16,222 nucleotides of DNA from Phoronis ovalis (taxonomy: Eukaryota; Phoronida; Phoronidae). Position 1 is the first letter of the stretch, and each line of letters begins with the position of its first letter. The stretch spans positions 1-16,222 of the forward strand of contig JAOXYB010024413.1 in the NCBI GenBank assembly GCA_028565635.1. The letters run 5' to 3'. Of the stretch, positions 1 to 9,062 are shown piece by piece. Below the pieces are notes generated by a model. That model worked only from the letters and a program-made list of their open reading frames with translations, had not been told where the DNA came from and made no database searches. Position numbers and translations under genes: made by a program.

Positions 1-4
1 AGTA

Positions 5-57
5 TACAATCCAAATCCAAAATTTTCAACTCGGCTGCACACCCCCACCAAAAAATA
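5..57. repeat. Dispersed repeat copy, left edge (pair with 7181-7228)
   Basis: The stretch TACAATCCAAATCCAAAATT and the bases after it match 7181-7228 on the same strand. The first 22 bases differ at one position, and both copies continue into a C-rich tract and then an A-rich AAAAATA. The 7181 copy lies in the 3' flank of the minus-strand exon at 7315-7437. This copy may therefore be the 3' end of a related mobile element or gene whose body lies outside the window. Neither copy shows a target-site duplication. It is cut by the window edge, so its full extent is unknown. Confidence 0.55.
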
Positions 58-2600
58 ACCTGAGTACCCCCCCGGGTTTTCCCCCCATTTTTGCATACAA
101 CAAAATACTGTATAAAAACAATACCTGTGATTGGCCTAAACTGTGAGTGACTGTTTCTGCCATGGTCATTTTTAATATACACAGTTTACAAGCATAATCC
201 ACAGTGACAGGAGTTAACAACTTAATTATGTAGGGTAGATCCTGTTTGACCCAAAGTAATTTATTGTATTGCCTTATTGATGTATTATTGCTATCACAGG
301 TCAGTGGTTAAAGATCAATGTATTTCTGTAATTCTATTGAATTTAATAATAATTTTTCTGTAGGTCTCAATTGAATTTTAGAAATACAACAAAAAGCATA
401 CCAAATTGCCTACTAAATAAGTAATAGCAGTGAAAACTAGCTCCAGATTTCAAAAATCCATAAAATTTAAAACACTTGTAATGTTTACAAATAATTTTTT
501 TTTATGAAGTTCTTAAAATATCTAGAAAACAGTTCATATTTGCCACAGGTACTCTGTAGATATAATATAGTCTTCATAATTTCTACAATAAGCAGAATTA
601 CAGATAGCATCTTGCAAATGTGTTTTTTAAAGTGCATTTACAATCTTGTCAAAAACATGCAAGTTTGATATAGCATATTTAAATTTTACTACTAGTTTGA
701 AGGTCACCTTTATTTATTGGATTGCCAATAATGCACAGAAAACAAGGAATCAAATATTTAGAATTCATCAATGTTCAATAAAATCTGATGAGCATGTAGT
801 ACTGGAATGTTCTCATACACACATTCTGATTATGATCCAAGTTAGTTACTCCTGTTGTTGCTTATCTGAGATTTTTTACACTCCAACAAGCAAAAAATAC
901 GATGTGTAAATTCAGTTTAAAGGGAAAACTAAACAAAATTACTACCAAAATTACTACCAAAAGTTTAATTTGTGACGAGAATTGTTACAGCATATTAAAA
1001 TGTCATTAGTTCTTGAAGTTGAAGATCAGTGTCAAAGGTCATGTGCTCATCAGGTGTGGCATGGTCACAAAAATACATGCCATACCTGTCATAAACCTAC
1101 ATGCTGTCAAGTCTCCCGCATTTAGAATTTCTCCAGCAAAATTTAAAATTAAGAAATAAAATAAATAACGTGCCTTCATTCACCAAAGTTTAGCTTGATC
1201 AGTGTTATTTCTTTAAGTTTGGAGCAATAAACATATCATTTTTAAACATATCATTTAACTGGTCTTTATTTATTTTTTTGAAAGTAACTCTGTTTGAAAG
1301 CCATTCTCGAATCTCCTGTAATTCTTAACTTTTTCTTAGCAAATTTTGAATTTGGTGGTAAAAAAATGAACATTTTGTACAGTCAAAAGTAAGTTTAAAT
1401 TGTGCCCAGACAGGCACCAGATAGCAGGAAACAGCATCAAACAATCAAAAAAAATCCAAAGGAGGCCCCCCTCCTGCATCCACCCCCCACGCATGATCTT
1501 AGGCTACGCACTCGTTGCCAAAGGCAGCTATTGCTCCGCATCACAGATCTAGGAAAATATTTCTCCCTCCTAAAAATTCTTCCAACTTGACAGGTATGGA
1601 CATGCAATATTTGGAATGATGGTTGCATCTTGAATGATTATTAGAGAAAATATTTTTGATGAATGTCACACTGCCCTGAACAATATTAATGCACTTATAA
1701 TTATTATTACTTCCACATGTTTGTCTACATCAGCTGGTTGCCCCACAATCCAGCAGTATATATGCATGATGCAAACATCGAAACCTGTACAAGATGAAGC
1801 ATTAGCAAAATACAGCAATGGAACAACATGTGAATCCAATTATTTTGACTGTCAAACCCCCTCCCCCGGAGAGACAAGAGAAATGTACTTCCTCTGGATG
1901 AGGGACTAAACAAACGTTTATGTCAGTTAGACACCTGTTTGACTGATAATTATATAAGAAATGAAGATAATGTTGTCTAGACATCACTCAGATAAGGCAA
2001 TTTATAGTGACCAAAAAAAACAATTATTTATCAAGTAATTTATTTTTAAAGCAAGGAGAGTATGAACTGTAGACATTACTTAGCTTAGTTAACATGTCTA
2101 TGACCCAAAAGTGGTGTTTCTTAAAAATGCAATTTTCAGATTTTTTGCAGTTCAGTAACATCAGCCACCAAAAATGGTTCATTGTGTGCGATCAGATTGA
2201 AGTAAGGACTTCATTTCTCCATGCTTAGCACTACCAGTGCAAACATCCACTACAGGATACCATGCTAGCACAACCAGGATGTGATAAATGACAATGCATG
2301 ATTGGACAATAAAATTGTATCATCAATTCATGCACATAAATATTAGATATCCCAGGATAAAATTAACAAGACTGAATTGTTTATGCACTACAAAATTACA
2401 TCATGATTCTCCTTCAGTTTATTAAACAGGCTTTCATAAATAAACACCTTAAATATTTATCTACCTGCATACATTCATGAGATGATGCTTGGAGATGACA
2501 ATTACCTGACTGCTTGCTATAAGCTAAGAAATTTGGAATAAAACAAATAAACATCAAACAAAATATAAGGCAAGAATTATGTGCATCTTCAAGTACAGCT
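58..2600. other. Non-coding A+T-rich DNA, no supported gene
   Basis: The open frames here are short (at most about 90 codons), lack splice-bounded structure and read as low-complexity peptides. Visible local structure is limited. There is a C-rich block at 68-90, a 12-bp unit (CAAAATTACTAC) repeated twice at 934-957, and a GGAGG/CCTCC hairpin in a C-rich patch near 1461-1474. C-rich patches of this type occur at element ends elsewhere in the window, so this may be old repeat DNA. No tRNA, rRNA or CRISPR-like structure was seen. Confidence 0.6.
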
Positions 2601-2601
2601 A

Positions 2602-2626
2602 ATATATATATATATATATATATATA
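2602..2626. repeat. (AT)n microsatellite, about 12 units
   Basis: This is an uninterrupted AT dinucleotide run, followed shortly by a second short ATATATA. Open frames crossing it on both strands encode alternating Tyr-Ile and are artefacts of the repeat. Confidence 0.97.
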
Positions 2627-5548
2627 ATTCATATATACATATTTTCAAGATATCGTTTTATTTGGCTTTTATATTAATACCGATAGAGCACTTAAAATTT
2701 TCAGAGATAGTATGTAGTAAGCTGAGAAATCATCCTTCTATACATATTGTATTCTGTGTTGATTACATAATACATGTTGTAATCAATAAGTCTGTAGCTG
2801 TGTGTAGTGCCAACCATTATTTTCAGTATTCTTAAATTACTGTGTGGAATACTTCTGAGATAATTATGTACTACTTAGTGATGGTCAGGGTTTAGCACCA
2901 CTGCAAATAAGTATTAGACTACATATTTCTTATTGAGTTATTGGAATGCATCAAAAGCCCTCATTACAGATAGCAAAATACCTATAATGTATTCTGTGGA
3001 TTTAATTATTTATCACTTAGACAGCATTTCTAAATTTAGCTTCTCTTTAGAAAACGCTGTTCTTAAATTCCTGGCTTTCTTACTGTGATTTTTATAGGTA
3101 CAAGCACAATAACAGAAAAAGCGGTTTTATTTTAAAATAGAAAACAAATGAAATCATCTAAGAAATCATATATGATGTGCTTCCATGATCAAGTCAGGAG
3201 GAACTCACTCAGTAGGTGATCATGCTTTATTAACTTATAGAGTTTGTGTAGCTCCCAATCTTCATGAGTCTTCCTTAACCTGGGATGATAGGGGATCACT
3301 GTTGAATGATAAATTATAAATATCAAACTACGTCCACTTTTACCATTGCAATAATTTTCAGTAATTTTTTGTTTGATTAAAAACAATTCGTACAGTTGCA
3401 ACTTGACGTCATAACAATAAAACAGTAAAACTTGTGGAAAGACTTATGATTGTCTGATAACGCACCATTCATGATTGCTAAGTTTCAGAGCAAGAGCTAC
3501 AAACACTCCACTCATGGAATTCTCCTCAACACTTTAATTAAACAAACTTCACAAAACAATACCAGCCGATAAAGCAACATACTTAGGTGTATCCATAACA
3601 TCAGATATGAGACCGAATAATAATTTGCATCTTGCAGCAGCAGCCATCATGTAATCGCAGAATTCACCGAACTACCTATACTAGTCACATATTTTATTAT
3701 CAGCGACATATGTTATGTTGACACAATCTGTTTTGTACTCTTCATTGTTTTTTGTACAGTAAACAACAACATGGCATAGTATATACAATACAACAGATTA
3801 GCTTTATTTGGCTTGTATGGATACACATACCTTGAATAATTAAGATCTGTCTAAAAATGGTTCAGAGATGGGCAGCTCACCTTGTACTATCAAATAAACT
3901 TCTATCACAATATTTCCAGCATGACAGCTGATTCTAGGAAGTACTACAGAGTGTATGGTCAAAATAGACTATATAAGATCTGACAGACCTCTCAGCTTAT
4001 GCAGAAATAAATCCCGGGTTAAATCCTATCCCCGCATGCCTGGGTACATTGTTTCGATATATTGTGAACATAGTCACCTATCATGCAAGGATTACCATAA
4101 ATATTCCTTTTTCCACTTTTCAGTAGGATGACCTGAGATTACACTGTTAGCGCTGTTTCAATAAAAAACTTTACAAATGATACTAGTTTATAGACACTAT
4201 CACTTTCATTTTCACTTTAATTTCAACTTTATTATACACTATTGTTTCTGTCGAAACTGAGTAACAGAGGTCTTGCCTGATTATACAAAACATCCACACC
4301 AGCGTGCAGAATGTGTTCTGACTATTACTATTACATCTGCAAGTTGCAGTGTTATTACCATTTGCAACATGCGGTATATAGCAGTATTTCATTTGTGACA
4401 TCGCATTTTATAATGAGGACACTAGTTATGCAGCAAAGATATTAACGCGTTAATTTGAAACCTTAGTAGCAGGAATCTTTGTTACAATTTATTCTACATC
4501 ATTATCTCATCATCATAACGCGTTCGTGTTCTAAAGTTTTAAGGTTCCCACTGCGGTTCAAGCTAATGCAGTAATACTTCCGTTGTAAAACTATTAGGTG
4601 TTCATTATAAACAAGTAACACTCAGCTACTAAAAATTGCTTACTCTGTTGAATACTACAGATACCATTCAATTGTGTTTTCAGCACAGAGATCAATGACA
4701 AAAACCGAATTTATCAGTTTGTGCCACAGAAGTATGATATTTAGTCACGGTTCAACAAGTACCCACAAGCCATGCAAGGCCAATAAATAATGTGCATGAC
4801 CCCTCCCAATTCACATGAGTATGTTTAAAATTAAATAGAAAAAAATGGACTGGATAGTGCACTAAGCAAAGACAACCTGGGAGATACTCTAATTACCTAA
4901 TTACTCCGCGGTTAACACAAACAGCTTGAACAAATAGTTGTTTTGCAAATCAGTCTGACAAACGGAACTGGTACAACGACGAAACATTTCAAACATTTAG
5001 CCGGGCATTACTCATTTTCAATGAAAATCAAAGTAAAACGCACTCACTGTTTTCTTGAATGTTTCAGTATTCTGACTTCTAAAGCTTAGGGAGACGGTCA
5101 CAAATTTTCTATCAGTTTCCTAGCAAGAATTCATCAGAGATGCTGCTACGGTAAACCTACAAATGGCCACGTTTCTTTTGAATGAAAACATTGATCACTA
5201 AAATGTGGAATGTTATTCATGATTCGTAGTGCTCTGCAGACGTGCCAAATCACTAAAGCTAAAATTTGATTCTTTCAACCGGTTTTAATAACTTCAATAT
5301 TACATTTATCAATTACAAAAAATACGAATTTTGTTGCTGTGTTTTTACGATATTTATCAAATGATATTTATTTTCCTAAGCCACGTTTTATTTTATAGTA
5401 CTTTACTATTTGGCACAGTTCCCACGCATTTTAAATCTGGCATAGCATTAATTCCTCTTTCGATGATTCAACAACGCTGAGATCACGAGTTACTTTTTGA
5501 AAGCAAAACCCAGGAAATACTTGTGAAATGATTTTAGCCTTGGCATAA
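2627..5548. other. Non-coding A+T-rich DNA, no supported gene
   Basis: I see no exon with paired splice sites and a sustained frame. Around 3975-4130 two plus frames stay open for about 45 codons, ending in a pyrimidine tract with TTTTCAG, but with no way to choose between them. From 5431 to 5669 a minus frame is open for about 80 codons and overlaps the better supported plus-strand remnant. Two ACGCGT palindromes lie at 4442-4453 and 4517-4524. Confidence 0.5.
4442..4453. other. Perfect 12-bp palindrome TTAACGCGTTAA
   Basis: TTAACGCGTTAA reads identically on both strands. A second palindromic core, AACGCGTT, lies 63 bases further at 4517-4524. ACGCGT is the core of the MluI cell-cycle box of fungi, but no such role is established in animals. 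No gene start lies nearby, so this is recorded only as a paired motif. Confidence 0.5.
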
Positions 5549-5967
5549 CCATATTGGTGGTTTCTGTACGGAAAATTTCTTTCCCGCCAGATTTCATTGA
5601 TAAATTTACCCCCGGGCTGTGAAAGCGGAAAGGCTTTGGACAAGTCTGCTCCAGATAGAGGATATTATACGTTTCATGTTCCTTTGCCCTAGTTAAGTTT
5701 CCAACTACACAATGTGGCAGTTTTTAAAGCTGTTAAAAATGCATTTGGTCAGGTGTCCATTTACGGCCTGTGTGTTTACTTCAAAATCCAGACAGTAAAC
5801 TCAGACACATTGTCATTTTAGAGGAATTTGGTTCTGTAGACGATGCACAGTTTGATGGTTATTGTAAGCCTTTCTTAGAAAAACTGTGATGCACTAGGGT
5901 TGACATGTTCTCAACCTGGGGATGTTCAACAATATGTCTGAAGCCCGGGTTTGATGTAAACAGTTAG
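5549..5967 (+). pseudogene. Broken coding segment, unknown protein, plus strand
   Basis: I do not recognise the protein. One plus frame runs from 5549 to 5818 with a single in-frame TAG at 5690-5692. Residues after the TAG read convincingly as protein (HNVAVFKAVKNAFGQVSIYG). Near 5783-5786 the reading must shift: one A missing from an A run would join FK to the next frame (NPDSKLRHIVILEEFGSVDD). That frame meets TGA at 5887-5889, continues open for 25 more codons and stops at TAG 5965-5967. AATAAA follows at 6029-6034, as expected after a last exon. A good acceptor (pyrimidine tract plus CCCTAG, 5680-5692) could make 5693 the start of a terminal exon, which would remove the TAG from the coding sequence. 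The remaining frameshift and TGA suggest a pseudogene, a sequencing indel, or an open frame simply ending at the TGA. The minus strand of the 3' half is broken in every frame. Confidence 0.45.
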
Positions 5968-5989
5968 CTTGTAGTTGTAGTGACGCTCC

Positions 5990-6005
5990 GTAGGTGGAGC
6001 CAGCG
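5990..6005 (+). other. Small hairpin in the 3' region of the broken gene
   Basis: GCTCC and GGAGC form a five-base-pair stem around a short loop, about 25 bases after the last stop of the coding remnant and before its AATAAA. It is too short to identify as a known RNA element and lacks the ATGA and AA features expected of a selenocysteine insertion element. Confidence 0.35.
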
Positions 6006-6028
6006 TTGTAAAGCCGTTGTTTTCATCC

Positions 6029-6034
6029 AATAAA
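6029..6034 (+). terminator. Polyadenylation signal AATAAA (plus)
   Basis: A canonical AATAAA lies 62 bases after the distal TAG (5965-5967) and 140 bases after the TGA (5887-5889) of the plus-strand coding remnant. Hexamers like this are common by chance in A+T-rich DNA, so its weight comes from position only. Confidence 0.4.
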
Positions 6035-6057
6035 TACTATGAATGACTATTGCAAAC

Positions 6058-6079
6058 CTAGGATATGTAACATACCTAG
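6058..6079. repeat. 22-bp imperfect palindrome
   Basis: CTAGG-A-TATGT and ACATACCTAG pair over ten base pairs with one bulged A. A third related AAGGTATGTA follows at about 6101-6110, and then a GC-rich AGGGGG...CCCCCT inverted pair (about 6109-6132). This cluster may be the edge of a small inverted-repeat element, but no matching outer end was found. Confidence 0.45.
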
Positions 6080-6210
6080 TATAAACGTTTACCTTTTGTA
6101 AGGTATGTAGGGGGACGGACTGGGCCCCCTCCCCGTATGAATTAATTGGAAGTTAACCCAGAGAATTTATCAGCCACCATGTGAAAAGTAGTGTTCTTTT
6201 TTTACTATAA

Positions 6211-6480
6211 ATGAAAAATCAGTGGCCGAGTTTGCCGGATTTACAGGGATTGCGGGTTTATTGCCCGGAGTTTGATCGAACCTCTCACGAAAGGCACAGT
6301 AAATATAATACAATTTTACCGTTTTTATATTTTACTTCAGAATCAGCTTATAGGCCAAAAGACATTGATCAAACCCTGACAAATTGTTTTCAGAAATTCC
6401 TTATTCACACCGTCAGGGGCATTATACTTACTTATGGATTGGGCTCAGTCTGGATAAACTTTGTTTTATTTTTAAACTGA
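6211..6480 (+). CDS. Doubtful 89-codon open frame, unknown
   Basis: The frame starts at a true ATG and stays open for 89 codons, which is long for DNA of this composition. I do not recognise the product. The first 30 codons are GC-richer than the surroundings, and a competing frame in the same patch also looks protein-like (EKSVAEFAGFTGIAGLLPG). No signal peptide, domain or splice context supports either, and a plain 3' hydrophobic stretch ends the frame. It may be chance, or a decayed fragment related to the broken coding segment just upstream. Confidence 0.18.
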   Translation: MKNQWPSLPDLQGLRVYCPEFDRTSHERHSKYNTILPFLYFTSESAYRPKDIDQTLTNCFQKFLIHTVRGIILTYGLGSVWINFVLFLN

Positions 6481-6745
6481 CATATTTCCAATCAATGTAT
6501 CTAAACTGTCGATAATTTATATTATTTTAACTGTGCAACTTATATTTAGTCATATTTTTAAAAATATATAAAAAATAAGGGTTTTATCCAAGAAGAGGCA
6601 CAAAACACCCACTTTTATATATTTTTATTTCCACTATTAAAAGCGATTAATTTATTGATATTAATTTCATAAAAGAAGAAATGAAAAGAAACTGTCCATT
6701 TGCGCATGCAATATATATTTTAATCTCAAAATCCCTTTAACCCTT

Positions 6746-6805
6746 ACTCACCAGGTGTCGTGTCACTTTTTGGATTTTGGCAGAAAGTGACGCGAGGTGG
6801 CGAGT
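6746..6805. repeat. Imperfect inverted repeat (about 23-bp arms)
   Basis: ACTCACCAGGTGTCGTGTCA on the left arm (6746-6768) pairs with the reverse complement of AAAGTGACGCGAGGTGGCGA on the right arm (6784-6805). Both ends are shared (ACTC-CC and GTCACTTT), with mismatches and a two-base length difference in the middle. A loop of about 15 bases separates the arms. It is GC-rich in A+T-rich surroundings, which suggests a foldback element or a structured RNA segment. Confidence 0.55.
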
Positions 6806-7126
6806 GTGCAATTACTATCAGGGTATACGTAAGACACCCAGAAGTGGACGGACGTTGAGTCCCAGGATACAGAAAATTACAATACCAATATTAAATGTCT
6901 TAAAATAAAATTAGCGCTGTGATTTGCCTGCAGATAATCCATTGCAGTTATAATAACGGTTGTCATCTGTCGATGTTCTTGGTTTGGTGAAATTAATAAT
7001 AGGTTTTATTTAGTATATATTTATATTTATATATAAAAGAAAAAAATTACCTGCTAGTAACAATAAGTACATCTGGCATAGAATGGCGAAGAGAAACTAT
7101 TAAGGTCAATACATATTAATGCAATC

Positions 7127-7132
7127 TTTATT
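7127..7132 (-). terminator. Distal polyadenylation signal (minus)
   Basis: AATAAA on the minus strand, within TGTAAATAAAGATTGC, lies about 185 bases after the TGA of the minus-strand terminal exon. If used, the 3' UTR would contain the dispersed repeat at 7181-7228. Confidence 0.3.
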
Positions 7133-7180
7133 TACATAATATAATTTATGAACAAAAAAATTAACATGAAATAAAAAGTG

Positions 7181-7228
7181 TACAATACAAATCCAAAATT
7201 TTGATCCGGGCCTAGCACCCAAAAATAG
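7181..7228. repeat. Dispersed repeat copy (pair with 5-57)
   Basis: TACAATACAAATCCAAAATT and its continuation into AGCACCCAAAAATA match the left edge of the window in the same orientation. On the minus strand it falls between the proximal and distal polyadenylation signals of the minus-strand gene. It could be a mobile-element 3' end captured in a UTR, or shared UTR sequence of related genes. Confidence 0.55.
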
Positions 7229-7257
7229 CAAGTCAAGATACTGACAATAATAAATAA

Positions 7258-7263
7258 TTTATT
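7258..7263 (-). terminator. Proximal polyadenylation signal (minus)
   Basis: AATAAA on the minus strand lies about 50 bases downstream of the TGA at 7315-7317. The spacing is short but normal for a compact 3' UTR and supports this being the end of a gene. Confidence 0.45.
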
Positions 7264-7314
7264 AAGGTGCAAGCAGGACATTCCTAGAGCTCCATGATGG
7301 GCGGAACTGCGGCT

Positions 7315-7437
7315 TCATTGCTCACAATTTGGATCAGGATGGTTCATCTCCGGGTGGTGACATATATGGTCGGCCATATTTTTAAATTCAATTGGTGGCG
7401 GTTGTCCCTGATAATCATATTGCCCAACGAATTGGGT
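7315..7437 (-). CDS. Terminal exon of an unidentified minus-strand gene
   Basis: I do not recognise the family. On the minus strand, a pyrimidine-containing tract ending in GTGTTACAG precedes a 123-nt exon with 40 codons and a TGA. The peptide is not composition-driven: it has a QYDYQGQPPP stretch, then ADHICHHPEMNHPDPNCEQ at the C-terminus, with two cysteines and a His/Pro-rich tail. AATAAA lies about 50 bases past the stop. The exon starts in phase 0. It does not directly join the 8914-9027 exon upstream, which ends in phase 1, so either an intermediate exon was missed or these belong to different genes. The plus strand over the same bases also has an open frame, but without matching splice or termination signals. 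Confidence 0.5.
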   Translation of the reverse strand, partial: TQFVGQYDYQGQPPPIEFKNMADHICHHPEMNHPDPNCEQ

Positions 7438-7513
7438 CTGTAACACGAGTTAGGTGGTTAGAAATCCAAGGGATTGTACGTGATAATCGATGGATGTCAG
7501 GCAGCCTTGATGT

Positions 7514-7740
7514 CCCGGGGGGCAGTCATGTTTCAACATGGCTTTAAAAAAAAGCCCCTAACGAAATCTGCAAAAAAATAAATTCTCTAAGGAAATTACT
7601 TTTGGGGAAAAAACACCCCTAACGAAGTGTCACACCTCCAAAAAAACATCCCTTTTCGTGATTTTAACCAAAAAACAGACCCTAAGCGCGAAATTTTGTT
7701 GGAACATACGAACTCACTTTCATATTGACTGCCCCCCCGG
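7514..7740. mobile_element. 227-bp MITE-like element with 15-bp terminal inverted repeats
   Basis: The left end CCCGGGGGGCAGTCA (7514-7528) and the reverse complement of the right end, CCGGGGGGGCAGTCA (7726-7740), match at 14 of 15 positions. The interior is A-rich with repeated CCTAACGAA-type motifs (7558-7565, 7618-7625), encodes nothing, and differs sharply from the flanks. No clear target-site duplication is visible. Size, non-coding interior and inverted ends fit a non-autonomous DNA transposon. It sits 77 bases upstream of the 7315-7437 exon, in the putative last intron of the minus-strand gene. Confidence 0.65.
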
Positions 7741-7977
7741 CCCTAAATGGTGCACAAATCAAAATCAAGTCGCTTTGCCAGATATGCGTTATAGCATGCA
7801 CAAAATATAAAATGTGAATAAACTAATTCAAAATAAGGATGGAGTTATCCTTTGTATAACTAAAATATGTTACGGGCCGGATGAATGATATGAAATACAG
7901 AGAAATTAAGAGTAAGATTTTTTGTTTGTTTAATTTAGATTATAATTAATACATTCATTCGATCTTATATGAGGGCT

Positions 7978-8122
7978 ATAGGGGGGCTTCTGTAGGGGGG
8001 CTTTCGCGTGCAGCGAGCATTGGGGTCTGTTAAGTCCGAGCAACGAGCATTTTCTTTTGGTGGAAATTTTTTTTTTATTTAATTTTTTTAACTTGCCGCG
8101 AGGCATTTTCTTTCGGCGACCA
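7978..8122. repeat. GC-rich repeated motif cluster
   Basis: TAGGGGGGCTT occurs twice (about 7979-7989 and 7993-8003). It is followed by three diverged copies of a GCGAGCATTTTCTTTYGGYG-like motif near 8012-8021, 8042-8061 and 8097-8120, separated by T-rich runs. The CpG content and short internal repeats contrast with the flanking DNA and suggest a fragment of a repeat family, possibly neighbouring the MITE-like element. No coding frame runs through it. Confidence 0.5.
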
Positions 8123-8479
8123 TTTTTTTTTCTTATTAAGGATAAGCATCACAGTCGTAAAAAGAAATTAGATTTTTTTCATACTGCGCTTAAATGTAGC
8201 CAAAAACAAACTAAATTGAATGGTAGAAAGTAAAAAATAGGTTACCGACTTTCTTTTTGAGTTTTTGAACCGTTATTTTAGGAGGTCATTTTACATTGCT
8301 TTCAATGGGAAATATGGCTAAAATCGTAGCCGTACTGTAGTATCATGAGAAATTAGATTTTTGTTCAAATTCATCTATCTTTTAAAGCTCCTTAAAATCT
8401 ATCCAATAAAATAAAAAAATATATATGTTTCCGAGCTTGTTAAAAAATTATTAACCGTTTTATTTTTCACAAGTAGGTA

Positions 8480-8487
8480 TGACGTCA
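8480..8487. promoter_or_regulatory. Perfect CRE palindrome TGACGTCA
   Basis: TGACGTCA is the canonical full cAMP response element bound by CREB/ATF bZIP factors. It lies in a CpG-containing patch (GTATGACGTCATTTTCGCGG). No transcription start is evident nearby; it would be intronic to the minus-strand gene. It could be fortuitous. Confidence 0.3.
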
Positions 8488-8595
8488 TTTTCGCGGTTTT
8501 CTGTTTCTTGTATAACGTTGTGTATTTAATGTGCATTTGCATATAAAAGTTAAAAATTCTTGATTATTAATTATTATTGTACAAATGCATATGAG

Positions 8596-8783
8596 TTGAA
8601 AATGAAGAGGCCGTCATATGAGAACAATAACACCTTTTTTCAAAACCCAAGTTCATGCTCTGATAAAGTAAATGTACGATTCAGAAATTATCAGAGACGT
8701 ATATACAACGATTCTCTGTTGAAAATGAAGTGCGGATGAAGTGAATTTACGATTTCAAAAAATACGAGTGACGTATACATGAC
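8596..8783. repeat. Diverged tandem duplication
   Basis: GTTGAAAATGAAG recurs at 8596-8608 and 8719-8731. After each, GATAAAGTAAATGTACGATT (from 8662) and GATGAAGTGAATTTACGATT (from 8735) begin alignable segments ending in GACGTATA. The second copy lacks about 50 bases present in the first. This is an old direct duplication immediately downstream (minus sense) of the 8914-9027 exon. Confidence 0.6.
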
Positions 8784-8913
8784 TGTCCCTACGATGCAAG
8801 TTCAAAACATCTCGGAAAAGATCCCATATTAAATGATCGTTGTGTCAACGAAGTGTATTCAATGTCAGAAAGGTTGTGCCATAATTTCCAAAACAGTTTT
8901 GCAATAAACTCAC

Positions 8914-9027
8914 CTGGCGATGTTTTGAAAGTTGGTGTTGAAAGTCGCTCAATACTTGCCTGTGATCGTCTGTCGGTGTAGTTTTTAATGTTGTGTCGAT
9001 TGTGTAGATTTTTACTCATGTAGACTC
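8914..9027 (-). CDS. Internal exon of an unidentified minus-strand gene
   Basis: The exon is bounded by a strong acceptor (GTCTCTGTTATTGTAATAG) and a perfect consensus donor (CAG|GTGAGT), with 114 nt between. Reading starts with two bases completing a split codon, then VYMSKNLHNRHNIKNYTDRR and a Ser/Thr-rich stretch ending FKTSP plus one base. The phase at its start matches the end of the coding block at 11939-12038, where G plus GA makes glycine, implying a 2.9-kb intron. The product is basic and hydrophilic, and no domain was recognised. The same frame stays open past the donor for another 39 codons with an LWHNLSDI motif faintly like the end of non-LTR reverse transcriptases. I prefer the exon reading because of the splice sites and phase. 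Confidence 0.5.
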
Positions 9028-9062
9028 CTATTACAATAACAGAGACACATTAATTATTTTGT

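Larger units (their letters stand above)
6080..7120. other. Intergenic A+T-rich DNA with a hairpin
   Basis: The stretch holds one ATG-initiated open frame (6211-6480, listed separately), an imperfect hairpin at 6746-6805 and TA-rich low-complexity runs (about 7010-7040). No other exon with acceptable splice sites was found. Confidence 0.5.

Noticed and set aside
26-220. Minus frame of 64 codons at the left edge with a Gly-rich end.
   Set aside because: The Gly/Pro run comes from C-tracts in repeat sequence, and no coding signature was found.
1402-1913. Cluster of short open frames on both strands around C-rich patches.
   Set aside because: All are about 60-90 codons, overlap each other, and have no splice support. 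The low-complexity Pro/Arg content follows base composition.
2414-2835. Opposed open frames over the (AT)n tract.
   Set aside because: Both depend on the repeat and encode Tyr-Ile runs.
3975-4130. Two simultaneous plus open frames of about 45 codons and a GGGTTAAATCC sequence resembling a tRNA B-box.
   Set aside because: No matching A-box or cloverleaf was found, and neither frame has a defined start or donor.
5431-5669. Minus frame open for about 80 codons with protein-like composition (FINEIWRERNFPYRNHQYGY).
   Set aside because: It has no ATG at its start, and splice sites at both ends are weak. It overlaps a plus frame that continues into stronger coding sequence downstream. It remains possible as an exon, but I could not support it over the plus reading.
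8789-9019. Open minus frame of about 76 codons with LWHNLSDI and SLTQRSF, faintly like the C-terminal tail of non-LTR reverse transcriptases.
   Set aside because: A perfect CAG|GTGAGT donor and a good acceptor divide it, and the upstream part joins in phase to another coding block. The similarity rests on a few residues past the donor.
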